From: Mantis religiosa
Taxonomy: Eukaryota; Arthropoda; Insecta; Mantodea; Mantidae
DNA length: 64,000 nt
Assembly: GCA_030765055.1 (NCBI GenBank)
Contig: CM060950.1
Coordinates: 16,901,966-16,965,965, forward strand
Direction: 5' to 3'
In this document: piece after piece, positions 12,201 to 27,200 of the stretch
Numbering within the stretch: position 1 is the first letter of the stretch
Layout of the letters: each line of letters begins with the position of its first letter
Translations under genes and position numbers: made by a program
The notes under the pieces: model-generated
Seen by the model: only the letters and a program-made list of their open reading frames with translations
Told to the model about the DNA's origin: nothing
The model's database searches: none

Positions 12201-15200
12201 TTCATTTACTTACTCATCTATAATTTAATAAAGGTTCTCCATTGTTTCACTCCTCAAAGTACTTAAATTGAATATAATTGAATATAATTGGCTCGAGTAA
12301 GACCCTCTCAGTTTTGATGAACCTTGCCCTATTGCAAATAATGACACCTATAAAAACTATAACAGTAAATATAAGAATAACTAGAACAATAACACAGATG
12401 TGCTGTAAATCACACATGCACAGAAGAAATAACTTCTGATTAGATAGAGTGAGACCGTAAAATTCAGTGTTATGTTGGCATATTGTCATGGTGGCTCAAT
12501 GGTTAAAAGCAACCAGAGGGAGACTGGGAAATATGTGGTTCAGATCCTGACTATGACAATGAATTTTTTAGTGTGACTATCTATCCAACCTTGTACACAT
12601 GGCTAGTGTGGAAGAATTGGATTGGATTGGAGGGGATTCGGCACTGCAACCAAACTAGATCTATTACCACAAGTGGGGACATTCCTGGGAGGAAGGATGA
12701 AGCGAGAGGAGACAGAGGGTAACCGACCCAAGGTGTCACGACAGTGCAGAGAGCAGGTTCCTTACATTTGACCAGTTGGAAACTCTCCGACAGGCCAGTA
12801 GAATGGCATTCCAACGGCCCACCGGGCTGGCCTGGAGACCGGAGGCTGTCCTACCGGAGGAGGAAGGGTTTACCAGCAGCATACCATCCTCCTATGCAGC
12901 TCCAAGACCTCCGCCAACACTTTTTTCCATGAAAGAGACCACCAAATGAGAGATGATGTGAAATGATAATGGAAATGAAAGGGAGGGACAGGAAATTTGG
13001 GGGATGTAATTAACTACCTTGATGACCCGGGAAAATACCCCAGAAAAAAGAAACCCATGGGTGAGGTAGATCAGCCATGGGAATTGAATCCAGACCTCCC
13101 AAATGCGGATTATAGACGAAATCGTCGGAGCTATCCTCCTAGGTGTGGCTTCACTTACAAACAGTTGGCAGCATAGTCAAAAATGAAGTGAACACAGATC
13201 AGGAGGAAGACTGTGTTTGTTGCTAGTAGACAATTTTCACCCTTTGCTACAAGAGTCATCTCCAACACTGCAAATCATACCTAATTTTCTTTTCCTTTCT
13301 ATTTTCTTTTTTCCATTGTAACCAATTGTAACCAATTGTAAAATTGTAACCAATAGCAGTAGACTATATTTATTAAAAATGTTACAAGAAATTGAATCAC
13401 AGTGCTGATATATATTGAAATAAATCAAAATAGCCTCATCGATTCTGAATATTAACAGGATTACTGTCATTAAAAGTTACATACATATCTTGCCTTTTTA
13501 CCTTCATGAGTCATCGGTGCCAGAGATACTGCAGCAATACAATAGTTTACTGTGAATAAAGTTATTTAATTATGTAATTTTGTTTATTATAGAAAAGAAA
13601 TGATGAATTATACGACTCACGATATCAACATTGCAAAAGAATCAGAACAAAAAGTAACCTAAAACCAACCAAAAAAAAAAAAAAAAAAACCTATATGCAG
13701 GAATAAAAGCCTATAACAAATTGCCAACCCAAATGAAAACCATAAATGATAAAGGATTATTTAACAAGAAATTGAAGAACATGCTATTAGACAAGGTCTA
13801 TTATTCAGTAACCGAACACATATGTGACATAAGACCTGAAGCTTTCCTGATGACAAATATGCTCAATATATCGAGATTTAACTGTATTGGAACACCACAG
13901 TGAAGCGAAAAATTATTAATTTTTAGATGAGTCGTATTTTTTACACATCTGCTTCACTTTCGTACCTATTTTGAGGACATGTTTCACAAATCATCGTTTG
14001 CATCTACGGCTCTTATGCGACTAAAGCTTGATCCAGCGGTGTGGGTAATTCTGGGGTTGCTGCTGCCATCTGTTGATTTAGTGATGAACTTAAATGTGGG
14101 ATTCTCTTCTGGCGGGATTTCAAAGTTCATTAGTTGGTTTTTATGTTTTTCTATGTATATCCTCTCCCATATGACGAGTTCACTATGTTTTTGTACGTAT
14201 TTTAGTAATTCTGTGCTATCTTCAATTTCATGATTTTCAGACCAGAAATGAGCTGCTATTGCGGACTTATCAATATTTTTGTATCTTAAGTGCCTGAAGT
14301 GTTCTTTCTTTCTAGTGCCTATGTTTCTTTTTGTCCTCCCTATGTAAATTTTTTCACAGTCTTTACACTTAATCTTGTAAATTCCTGACTTTTCCTCTGG
14401 TTTTATCTTATCAGTATTATTACTGTGAAGTAGGTTTTTAATGTTGTAATTGTTTTTTGGTGCCAATGTTATATTGTATTTCTTGAATATTTTTTGGAAC
14501 TTTTTTGTGGCCCAGGGGTGGTAAGTAAATTTAGCAAATCTAATTTTTTGTTTTATTGGTGTGAGAGCTGTGATCTGTTTTAATCTCTTTTGAAGTTTGA
14601 ATGATTTTAGTTTTTTATCTACAAGGTTTTTTCCATATCCATTTTTAATTGCAGTTTTTAAGATTTGATGGTATTCGTTTTGATATTCTTGCTGGCTGAG
14701 AGGTAGATTTACTAATCTGTGTGTCAGACTGTTGATGGTTGCATGTTTGTGTGGAATTGGGTTGAAACTATTACATCAAAGCAAATAATTTCAACCCAAT
14801 TCCACACAAACATGCAACCATCAACAGTCTCACACACAGATTAGTAAATCTACCTCTCAGCCAGCAAGATTATCAAAACGAATACCATCAAATCTTAAAA
14901 ACTGCAATTAAAAATGGATATGGAAAAAACCTTGTAGATAAAAAACTAAAATCATTCAAACTTCAAAAGAGATTAAAACAGATCACAGCTCTCACACCAA
15001 TAAAACAAGAAATTAGATTTGCTAAATTTACTTACCACCCCTGGGCCACAAAAAAGTTCCAAAAAATATTCAAGAAATACAATATAACATTGGCACCAAA
15101 AAACAATTACAACATTAAAAACCTATTGAAGTAATGAGTTGGTATTCAAACACAACATCACTTAAAATATCCTTACTTGAACAATTGTTTCGGAGATCGG

Positions 15201-18200
15201 TTTGTCCCCATCATCAGCAACTATCCAACTATCTTACTTCAATTGTTATATACATCACTGTTTCTAACCTTTTGCTTCAAATAATATTAAAAACCTACTT
15301 CACAGTAATAATACTGATAAGATAAAACCAGAGGAAAAGTCAGGAATTTACAAGATTAAGTGTAAAGACTGTGAAAAAATTTACATAGGGAGGACAAAAA
15401 GAAACATAGGCACTAGAAAGAAAGAACACTTCAGGCACTTAAGATACAAAAATATTGATAAGTCCGCAATAGCAGCTCATTTCTGGTCTGAAAATCATGA
15501 AATTGAAGATAGCACAGAATTACTAAAATACGTACAAAAACATAGTGAACTCGTCATATGGGAGAGGATATACATAGAAAAACATAAAAACCAACTAATG
15601 AACTTTGAAATCCCGCCAGAAGAGAATCCCACATTTAAGTTCATCACTAAATCAACAGATGGCAGCAGCAACCCCAGAATTACCCACACTGCTGGATCAA
15701 GCTTTAGTCGCATAAGAGCCGTAGATGCAAACGATGATTTGCGAAACATGTCCTCAAAATAGGTACGAAAGTGAAGCAGATGTGTAAAAAATACGACTCA
15801 TCTAAAAATTAATAAATATGCTCAAGTTGTTCTCGGGAAGCAAGCTTAGTGAAACACTTTTGTTTTGTCTTTGTTTATATTTGTGTTATATCCAGTGATT
15901 CATTTGTGGTTATAACAATTAACCCTTTCACCAATATGGACGTCATATGACGTCCAAGTTAAAATGCCCCAAACCGATATGGATGTGTATAGACGTCCTG
16001 CGCATACATGCATTTAATGCTCATTTAACGCCAATTATTTTAATCTTGCTATTTTACAATAAATTTAAATTAGTTCTATAAGGAATGTAAATGTGCCCTT
16101 AAAGGTTTCTTTTTGAATTGTAACCTCCAAAACTAGATAAACACCCAAGGGCACATCTGCAGATTCACACCAAATAATATTGGTTTCCTTGCAAACTTCT
16201 TTTTCGTAACACACTACACATTTTAATGGTTGCGACTTTTTTGGTTGTGGGTGGTATCCTTTTAGGAAAGTGTTTTCTCTCAAGTATGAGGGGTGATGTC
16301 GTGGTGAATTTCCTACCCCCTAGTATAAAGAGGCCTCTGAGTATTATAATACTCAATTAGGTTACGAGCTCTTTATACGCGCAAGTACAGGTAGATGAAT
16401 GTTTTGCATGAATTTACAGTTCTGAAAATTACTAAACAACTGTGCATAGTTACATCCAGTGGTATAAAAATACTTTTTTCTTACCATTTAACTGTTTTCC
16501 ATAAAGAGGGATAGCTAGTAATAGCTGATCCTAATCACCCATATTTGACCCGCCATTTCCCCAAACAATGGAGTAGCTAACATGCCATCTGTAGACCAGC
16601 ACACGTCACTGCTATGTAAGTACTAAAGATCTCCTTCATAATCATACAACAAATCTTCCAGATTTTCTACAGTAATATCAGAAGCCTGTATACATCTTAC
16701 ACAAGGTAATTTATTTGCTACATTACGGGGATAAGCCATGGTTAACATTGAAATTTAACAATTTCAAATGTACCGTTCATTTATCTCTTGATAGCTATAA
16801 GAAATCACTCTGAACACAAAGAGATTATAAATAACTAAAATACAGAGCGAAAACAGCTGCATAAGGCTACTAGAAACCTTGGTTGAGAAACACTGTAATA
16901 ACAGATGCTGACAGAGAGTTTTCTTTCCAGTGTGTGAGTGTGTAACGCAATATATTCTCGTATGATTATCGCTTGGTATAGCATAAATAAACTAAACTTG
17001 AACCGGAGAAGTCGCTTGCTTAGCTATACATACATTGGCTCGTATACACACAAAACAAAATGATTCAAATATTAGGCACGTTTGGCACAAAGAATGGCTT
17101 TTGCTACAGTGAAACAAAGTAGTGAAATTTCAACAATTTATTAATGTAGTCTCTACTTTAGTGTTACTGTAGATTTATACTGCCTTTAATGAGTTTTAAA
17201 CCAGTTTTTGTTTTGTTTAAATAACTTAATAAATACGGAAGATATGGAATTGTATTTGTGATGCAATTTTACAGCATTTAACAATTTAAATGTCCTGTTC
17301 TGTTTATTGGGTATCCATTTCCGGCCCCTGAAGGGTTTAAATGGCTATCGGCGAAGCGGTTAATAAATATCCTGATGATGGGAGAGATGCACACTCCTGA
17401 AATGTCGATTTCTAATCGTCTTTTCACCTGGTTTGCTTCCCAAGAACAACTTGAGCACATATGTGACAGTATATAACCTTTATATTTAACTTGTAATAGT
17501 AGTATGTAGATGCATCTGCATATATCATATTGTAACCTAGTTTTTATAAACTTGTAAACATGTTGACGAATCACCTGTTTATGGAGCTTTTGCTTGTTCT
17601 GTATGTAAGCATTTGTGACAAGAAAGCATGTTATCTTATCTTGATGGTAATGTTTGTCTCTACAAGAATGTTTTAGTATCACATACAGGCTATAACTGCA
17701 GAATAGTTATTGCCCACTGAGCAATAAGCCCAAAAGTCTTAATGAATTATAGCAATAATCAGTATTCATATGGTTTTTGATAGTCAACATGAAAAATTCA
17801 GTGCCACGGCCGGGATTTGAATCACGGATCTCCTGGTTTCCGTCCAGCCACTCTTACCCATTGAACTACCATAGCCAACTTACTGTCATGGCATTAAATT
17901 CTCCATTTGACTCGTATATTTCCCCAGTAAACCACTGCATTAAGCCGTGGCATTGAATGTTTCATGTTGACTCTATCAAAAACCTTAGCGTATATATACG
18001 GCTATTGTGAAGAAATGATTAATTTCATCAATTAACTAAAATTCATATGGTTTCTTTTTGTTTCTGTTTATTTCCAGAGCTCACATCCTGATACTACTGT
18101 TGTTGCATTCCTCATTTTTCCTGCCAAAACAAACAATTTCAATGTGGAAAGCCTAAGAGGTCATGCAGTAACAAAGAGTCTTCGGGACACCATAAATGAT

Positions 18201-21200
18201 ATTCAGCAGAAAATAGGCAAAAGGATGTATGAAGTTTGTCTAAGGTATAGTAAGCAAACAAAAAAAGAAGAAAGAAAAGGAATAACCATTCTTTTTGTAC
18301 ATGGGAGTGACAAAGGGAGACAGAGACACTTGTGTTATTTTGCAAATATATGAAATTCTTATATAATTTTGAGTCAAATTAGTGCTCCATCCTCTTGAAT
18401 TTTGAAATCCCTGCCATTGATGATGTCAGCCAACTGACAGAAAGAATAGGACTCAAAAACCTGTTGCTGCATTAGTTGACCACCAAAGTGAAGATGGTGT
18501 CTTCATTTAATAACTCATAAGTTGGATTATGAAGTGTTTACAAGTGTTGACACATTGATCTCCATTTCCCAATGTTGTTAGTCATTAAGTAGTAATTTTC
18601 CTAGCTTTCCTCGTAAACCTTATTTTCATTTCTAATTTTGCTTTCTTTCTTTTTTTTTTTTTTTTGAGTTCCCATTCATTTTTATTCAGTAGAAGAATCA
18701 AGCAATGGTATACTTCATACACATTATGAAACAAAACCTCTGAAATGGATAATAATTAGCGAAACTTCAGTACACATTAAGCTGGTACAACTGAGCAGAA
18801 GTAGTAATGGTGGTAGCCAACAAGTCTTGCTGGGCAAAGGGGAGGGAGTTCAATGTAGGGACCTAACCATACTTGCCATGTCCTGCATAGGATTGCCACA
18901 TAGAGCAAACATAGGTTCTGCTGACTATAAATAGTTTTTTCAGTTAAACATAGGTTCAATTGGCATGCTTTGAATGCAGTTCATTTTTTCCAGGAATTTC
19001 TGTAATAACTACATTTACAATCATAATTTACAGTAAAAATATTTAGGACATACATTTATAAAATAGTTTTGAGTGAGGTATGAAATATTTTTCTTCAGAC
19101 TTTCACTTTTTTAAGAGCTTTTAAATTAGCTTATTGAAAAATTGTCAGAAAGTGTCCACTAAGTGTCCTCAAGGTCACCAGTTAAAAACCCATGCTTTAT
19201 ATCACCATTAAGAGTTTTGTAGGATGTTTTATATTCATTTATATTTAGGACATACATTTATAAAATAGTTTTGAGTGAGGTATGAAATATTTTTCTTCAC
19301 ACTTTCACTTTTTTAAGAGCTTTTAAATTAGCTTTTTGAAAAATTTTCAGAAAGTGTCCACAAAGTGTCCTCAAGGTCACCAGTTGAAAACCCATGCTTT
19401 ATATCACCATTAAGAGTTTTGTAGGATGTTTTATATTCATTTATTTCATCCTTAAGATCATATTTACATGATATGGAATCGTCAACATTGTACAATAGAA
19501 ATACAATTCAATTTACACTAAAAGAATACAATTAAGAATAATACTCACTCACACACAGTTATAAATTTGGCGTAAATGCATAAGGCACTGTTTTGATTTC
19601 ATCAATACTGTTAAGAGCTTTCATGCACTGTATAATTACCATCCCTCTGTTCAGTGCTTCCGTAGCATTCATTTTTATGGGTTTTGAGGGGTGTGGGTAG
19701 GAGATTGTACTTCCCATGCCAGCACTGGATCTTCAAGTTTTTCTAACTCTTTAATTACAGCGATGATTAGTGTTATTTTGTGCCAGAACGTTCTTTATAT
19801 TGGTGTACTGAGTGTTATCTGTGAGAATAAATTGCAGTATTTTCAGCAGTTTATTTCCTGGCCATGGTGTTGAATTTTTAGAACAATATTGAGCTTTACA
19901 ATTCAGTAATTAAATCCTCCTTTGGTTTCTTGTGTGCTTTATATTGTGAATTGTTTTACTTAAATAATATGCATGTACTACTGTTTTATGAATTGTATAT
20001 TGGCTCCATATTTACTCATTATAGTATATACATAAAATATGAAGTTATTAACAGTGAAGCAAACAAATATATACAAATATAACAATTTGTAACTTAAAAC
20101 TTCACTTATCTTATAAGAAATGATGAAATCGCAATCCCGGACAATTTATAAGAAAAGTATCATCATATCTTATAAGATAAGTGTAGTTTTAAGTTACAAA
20201 TTGTTATATTTGTATATCTCGTTATAGTATGTTTGATATAGCATATTTTATTCCTGGAAAACTTTTAGCTTTGTGATGCATTTCATATATTTCATTTCTG
20301 ATATCTCTCAGACATGCTGGTAGATGATTTATAATGCTGCAGAATCTGCTTGCATTATACTAGCAAGGGACACCTTTGACCTCGAACTCATTCTGCCCCA
20401 AGTGACATTTTAATGGTGAGAAACAAAGTACCAAGATGACGTAATTCAAGGACATTAATGTATAATTACAGTTTCAATCAACAGTGCTAAAAACCCTCTG
20501 CCTAAAGGACTTGTTATAGTGCAAAACAAGTATATACTACATACCTGACAGTGATTATATTAGTCCTCATACTGTAGATGTGGATTTCATTGAAGTGGTT
20601 AAAATGAAGAGTAAGAGAGCAGTGTTCAATCTCACTAAAGCTACATTATCATATCATAAATCATTTTTGCTTTCATGCAGTCTTATATGAAAAGCCACAC
20701 TAATTACATTTGCAAATGATAAGGTTATGTCAATGTCATAACCTGCATTTTGCTAAGCATATTGCATTATGGGTTTACACTTTGATGCAACAAACTGATT
20801 GTAAATCCCAGAGTGAAATTTGATGATGCAATATCGATCATGTATCTTCACTGCTTCAGCATATTGTAGTCTTTCAAAATTAGCAACCCTTTTGGTATAT
20901 GGCTTATACTGCTTATTACCAAAATTATGGTATTTAAGAAAGCCAACAAGTTAAGAAAAGAGAAGAAATGGCACTGGCAAGGAGGAAAAATTGAGGTGGT
21001 CAATACATTTAATTATCTAGGAGTACGATTAAGCAGTAAGGGGGGTTGGAAAGAGCAGAAGAGAATGGCAATGGTAAAAGGTAAAATTGCATTAAAAGTT
21101 ATTCAATTCAAGCCTGGATAAATTACCAGGAATGCAAATAAAACAGCTGAAGAGAATTTACACAGCCATAGTAGAAGCAAAAATGCTCTATGGGGTAGAG

Positions 21201-24200
21201 ATATGGGGTTTGGAGGAGCAGGGTGCAAATATGAATGTGATACATAGAAACTTCTGCAAACAAGTTTTGGGCTTACCTTGAGCTTTGCCAAATGGAGTGG
21301 CGCAAGCAGAATTGGGAAGACTGGGAACTAGAGGGATAATAGTGGAAAGGGTGTTAAAATATTGGGCAAGAATTAGGAGTTTAGATGAGCAGAATATTCT
21401 GCGTCAATGCTTGATAGTACAGGAAAGACTAAATCAGAAAGATTCATTGCTAAATAAGATAAAGGAAATTATGTTAAAAATAGGGTTGGGTGTCATCTGG
21501 AAAAACAGGGAATTATTGCAAAGTGGATTTTGGAAAGAACTTAGGTTAAGAACGGAAGATATTGAAAGGCAAGAAATGTTAGGAAGCTTCAACTTGAAAA
21601 GCTCAATGGAAATTTATAGAGAGATGAAAGTGATGTGAAACAGGGAAAAATACATTGATATTTGTGATAAAGCAGCAAGAGAAGGCTTTGCATGGGCCAG
21701 AACAGGGGTGGTAAAACTGAAGGGTTTGGGAAGAAGGAGGGATCTGGAGAAATGCCCATTGTGTCACCAAAGGGATAAAGAGTGGCATTTGCTTTTAGAA
21801 TGTGAAGAAACTAGGTTGCTTAGGGAGAAGATAGGTAAAAAAGAATGGGCAAGGCTACCAAAAGAAATTCAAGTAATGAAGTTTAATGAGTGTAAAAACT
21901 AGGAAAAATTTAATTGAAATTGGGAACTTTTTGGGCAAAGTAAGAGCCAAATGGCGGAGGAAGATAAGTAAATATGATGAAAATGATGATGAAGTTATTT
22001 TAGATAAGTTGCCAATAGGGACCCATTAGCTCGACAACCTCAGAGTTTGAGTCTATTGGGCCCAAGGGTAACCAGCAACTCAGTGTAGTAAAAAGTATGT
22101 AAATGTATAATAATTTGTAATTGAAATGGAAATAAAGATTACTTACTGCTTATTGAACTTATAATAGTGCCAATTGTTGAGTTTTGCGTAGAAATGATAC
22201 AAACCATTGTTGTTTTAATGGTCGTTTGTTATTCTAAGCATGTTTTTGTGTGGTTTCAAGCATTAGAAATCAAAAGTGTCCCATGTAGGTAATGTGGCTT
22301 GAAATGCAGTATTTGATTTGCCTAATCGCTTTGATTTTTCATGACAATGCGTACAGTGGACATATTGATTATTTCTCTGCCATATGTCTTTTATCATTCT
22401 ATGTGTTTATGTCTTTAATGCACTTTTTGAAGTTTTTTTGTACAGTTATAATATCAATGTCTTCTAGTTTACTGAACCTTATTTTAATCATTAGAGCATT
22501 TGTCTCAGCATTTTTGCTTTAGTCATATTCTGAGTTCTGTATTTTGTCTTTTGATTAGGAAGCACTTTTGTAATCTTTTGGGTTGCATTACAGCTGTATG
22601 CACTAAAGTTGTGCTATTTACTAAAATTATTTTAATGCTATATTGCTTCTCAGTTGAAGATGTCCTAGTGCTGCAATTTATTTTGTATGCCTTACTGCTT
22701 TTCAGTGGAAGACTTCCAAACCCAAATGAAATTTTGCAGAAAGAGGATATGGTGAAGATAAAACGCTGTATTTATGCACTCCAAAGAGATGGTCTTCCTC
22801 CTGTAACAACACACAATGTGGTCGATGACTGGAATGATCCTGTGCTGAATGCGGTCCGTCGATGTCAGCTTTTCAATACTATTCATGATCGAGTAAAAGT
22901 GAGTTACTGTATTTAATTTGTTATCCTATCCTGAACTTTCTAGACCAATAATAAGGAATATTTTTCAGGCTTTAATGAGCACAGTATTTAAAGTGTTGTG
23001 GTTCTAAATTTATGTATGCAAGTTTTGTCCTTAGAATATGTTGACAACTTAAGCTGAACATTTAAATCCGTTATTAAATTGGACTTCTCTCACACACCAG
23101 CACATATACAAGCGCATAAGAAATAAACTAATTAATAACAAAGAATTTGATAGTGTACTTATTAAATTATAGATGAGTCGTATTTTTTACACATCAGCTT
23201 CACTTACATAAAATAAAAAATACAACTCATCTATATTTTAGTTAATTGATGGAAATTAATCATTTCTGCACACTGGCCATATAAGGCTAAGGTTTTTGAT
23301 AGATAGAATCAACATGAAAAATTCAATGCCACAGCCGGGATTTGAACCACATATCTCCTGGTTTCCGTCCAGTGACTCTAACCCATTGAGCTATGATGGC
23401 GAACATGCCGTCCTGACATTAAATTTTCCATTTGACTCGTATATTTCCCCGGTAGACCACTAGGGGCACTCGCATCCGAGATACACCATTTGTGGCAATT
23501 TACTATCGTAAGGACTTGAGTCCCAGGCTTCATCATTTAACTCTTATTATTTTAGTTAATTTATGGAAATTAATCATTTCTTCACACTAGCCGTATATAG
23601 GCTAAGGTTTTTGATAGAGTCAAAATGAAAAATTCAATGCCATGCCTGGGATTTGAACCACGGATCTCGTGGTTTCCATCCAGTTGCCCTAACCTATTGA
23701 GCTACCATGGCCAACATGGCATTGGATTTTTCATGTTGACTATATCTATCAAAAGCCTTAGCCTATATACGGCTAGTGTGAAGAAATTATTAATTTCCAT
23801 AAATTAACTAAAATAATAAGAGTTAAATGATGAAGCCTGGGACTCAAGTACTTACGATAGTAAGTCGCCACAAATGGTGTACCTCGAATGCGAGAGTGCC
23901 TAGTGGTTTACCGGGGACATATACAAGTCAAATGAAGAATTTAATGTCAGGACGGCATGTTGGCCATGGTAGCTCAATTGATTAGAGCGACTGGACGGAA
24001 ACCAGGAGATCTGTGGTTCAAATCCTGGACATGGCATTGAATTTTTCATGTTAACTCTATCTATCAAAAGCCTTAGCCTGTATATGGCTAGTGTGAAGAA
24101 ATTATTAATTTCCATCAGTTAACTAAAATCATCACCATTATTTAATAATTGCAAAAGTTGCACTCTGCACTGTTAATAAAGTCCTATTTATTTTGCTTTT

Positions 24201-27200
24201 ATGAACCCTACAGATTGTGTTTCATCCAGAATTCTTGTCTTCAACAAATCCATTATTTGGCCTTGATTATGAGGAGTTTGTACGTGGGTGTCATTTAGGG
24301 GTGTTTCCAAGCTACTATGAACCTTGGGGATATACCCCAGCTGAGTGTACTGTCATGGGCATACCTTCCATCACCACTAATCTCTCAGGTAAGTTAAATC
24401 AATTATTACTTTTTAGTGCAGTATATTTATTTTCAAAATTGAATTTTGTGTCGATAGGACAATCTTATTAAGGAATGTGTTTATGGTCATTTGATTTTTG
24501 CTCTAGCATTTTTAAATATTAGTTTTGCCACACTCTTTGCTGGACCTTCATCTAAAATCCTTACACAAGTCTATTTCCCTTCACCCAGAGTGTAGAGAGC
24601 ATTTGTTGATGGTGGAAGGAATAGGAGGTGGATTAACTTATGAGGAGAAACAGTAGTGAACAGTCAAATATATTAAACTGTAATTTTATTTAGCAGTTGT
24701 TTGAAAAGCTTTATAAACAGTATGGAGTTAGCAGGAGCAAAGTAACATTTACTCTGTAGCATTAAATGAAACGTCTTTTATCCATTACTTTTTCTATCTT
24801 TGAATTTATATTATAGTTAAACCAATAAACTTATACAATCCGAGTCATAATATTTATTGCAGTGATTAACCACGGTTAAACGGCTTGACCAGAGGAAGAC
24901 AGCTTCGACTGCAGTGCATGTGACTTCAGGCAAGAGCCGTGTAGTACCAAGTTGCCTATATAAATGGCACTTGAGTACAGAATCTGAGGGTTCAGTCAGG
25001 TGTAGCACACTCGATGACAACAATGTAACTGCCACGTACCAAATGGAACTGTTAAATTTACAGTGTGGTGATTTATTGAAGGACAAATATACACACAAGA
25101 AAGACTTGGCTGATTTTTACAAGAATGTCCCCCAAACCAGATTTCCGAGGTTATATTCACCTGTCACATTGACATTGTGTATGTTTGGCTCCACATAATT
25201 GTGCGAACAATCTTTTTCTGTTATGAAATTAGCTAAGTCCAAAGCCTGAAGTGCCTTGTCAGATCACAATCTAACATGCAACGTTTGATTACCAATTTCC
25301 CAGACATTACGCCCTGATATTGATAAACTAGTTAAAGAGAAACAAAACAGAAAGTTTCGGAAAATGAAAACAAAATGAAAATTTTGTTCTAAATGGGTCT
25401 CCTCTAATTTGCAGAGAAAATTATTTTATGTTTTATTTTATTTACTTTATAACATGCCTGACCTTCAGATAAACTACGAGTTGAAGTTTTATATATTTTC
25501 TCATAGCACAGAAGCAAAATGTAATTGTTTATAAACTGTGACCAGTTGTATAATTAAAGCAGTCAGCATTAATATTACAACACCCAAGATGTAAGTTGTA
25601 TATATTATTAATAACCGATACGTTTCCTATCTTTCCTTTGCTGTCGGAACTCCAACACATAAAACTATTTCCTTCTTCTTGGGCAGCATAAATCAGCATG
25701 GTGACGTCACACGCTAACCTGCCTTTCATTCGGGGGCATATTTGGCGGTTAGAGCTGACAGAGCTGACCTCACACTGCCACTATCTTCCCCTGGACTTGA
25801 CAGTTACAGTTTCAGGAATCTCTTTAATAATTACCTGCATGAAAGCATGAAATGTAATATGTGATCATGACTTAGACAAGCAGCTATAAAATAGGAGATC
25901 AACTGTTAAAATTAATGTAACTTTCAGTTCTTTGATTGTGACTCATGTACTTCAGAATCTTCCACCATTCTTTTCTCTCACGATCTGACACAGGTAAATT
26001 AAATATTTCTATAACATAAGGATCCACGTACATGGAAGCAAGTTTAGCTACTTTTTTTCTCATTAGTTTGAGGATAATTTTAATATAAACTTCCAAACCT
26101 AATTAAAAATTATGTTCCTTCTATTTTCTATAATACTTTTCAAGCTGACTTTGATATCCGGTGTGAATGTCCAGAAAACACGTGGTGTAAATGCAATATG
26201 CAATGATGGAGGGGAAGTGATGAACGGTGTAAATGGAAGAGAAGAGGGGGGAAATTAAAAAATGGCAGTTGGTGGAGCAAAGAAGAAAATAAGAGAAAAT
26301 GAAATTGCATTACAGCGAGTACAACTTAAAAAAAATGTGGGAATTGAGGTGATCAAGAAAAAAACTGAGTGAATCAAGTGTGGGGATACAAGGGATTAGA
26401 AAAGGGGTGAGATTTGGGTAGGGGATATCCATATCTAGAAGCATATCAGCAATTCAAAAATTTGGTTAGTATGGATAAATTGCAGAAAGGAAAAAAATAG
26501 AATGGGACTGTGTGAGGTGGAGGAAAAGATATGAGGAAATGTGATACGGCTGTACAAAATGCAGAAAGGGAAGATTGTGGTAGTGAGAAGGTAAGGAGAG
26601 GATTTGAGAAAGTATGACAAAGGGATTGGTAAGGAAGAAGGCTTGGAAAAAGTGGCTAGTAAATTTAAATAATTTGTAATAGGGAAAAGATGTGCAAGTG
26701 AGAAATATTGAAAAGTGAGGTTAAGTGAATACAGACCCTGTGAAACAATTCTCATATGAAGTTGAAACAAGTTATAATAATTCATAGGGGTAGACAAAAA
26801 TTTAACAAATAGGAAAAACCAGTGCAGGATAGAAAAGTAAACGGTAAGCAATTACTACTAAAAGGGCAAGCACGTATAAGGTATGCAATTGTATTGAGGG
26901 GCTGCCCTGTTAGCAAAGAGGCCAGGGTCCAGCTCAGGAGTAGCTCAACAAGTATTTGTTTAGTAGTCAATAAATCATATCATATCGTAATACTTCTCAA
27001 TCTTCCATGAGCTTTGTTAAGATCACATCTTACCCTATTTCATATTTTTTATTTTGGCTTGGCACAATCAAGAAAGTATTATTCCTATTCCATTATTAAG
27101 TAATGGACAATTTCATATTTTTTATTTTGGCTTGGCAGGATCAAGCAAAGTATTATTCATATTCCGTTATTAACTAATGGACAATTTGGAGAATTAAAGA

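Larger units (their letters stand above)
13867..15813. mobile_element. Penelope-like foldback element, family A, 1.95 kb
   Basis: The element is flanked by the duplication AAATATGCTCAA (13855-13866, 15814-15825). After a unique left tail (ATATCGAGATTTAACTGTAT...) come two inverted copies of a PLE 3' part meeting in a ~20-bp loop at about 14770-14790. The minus arm (14757-13987) and plus arm (14792-15757) each encode the RT end (HKHATINSLTHRLVNLPLSQ) and a GIY-YIG nuclease (SGIYKIKCKDCEKIYIGRTK). The frame is open over at least 250 codons in the minus arm. The plus arm is interrupted at 15126-15285. Confidence 0.92.

Noticed and set aside
13848..13866. CTGATGA near the left end of the 13.9-kb PLE as a hammerhead core
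   Set aside because: No stem II followed by GAAA at the right distance; it belongs to the LINE fragment and target duplication.
17278..17682. Minus-strand open frame of 134 codons
   Set aside because: It crosses the end of the piggyBac relic and an unrelated PLE-like end, so it is a chance fusion.
26435..26851. Minus-strand open frame of 138 codons with many Phe/Leu/Ser
   Set aside because: Shadow of a purine-rich plus strand; no motif.
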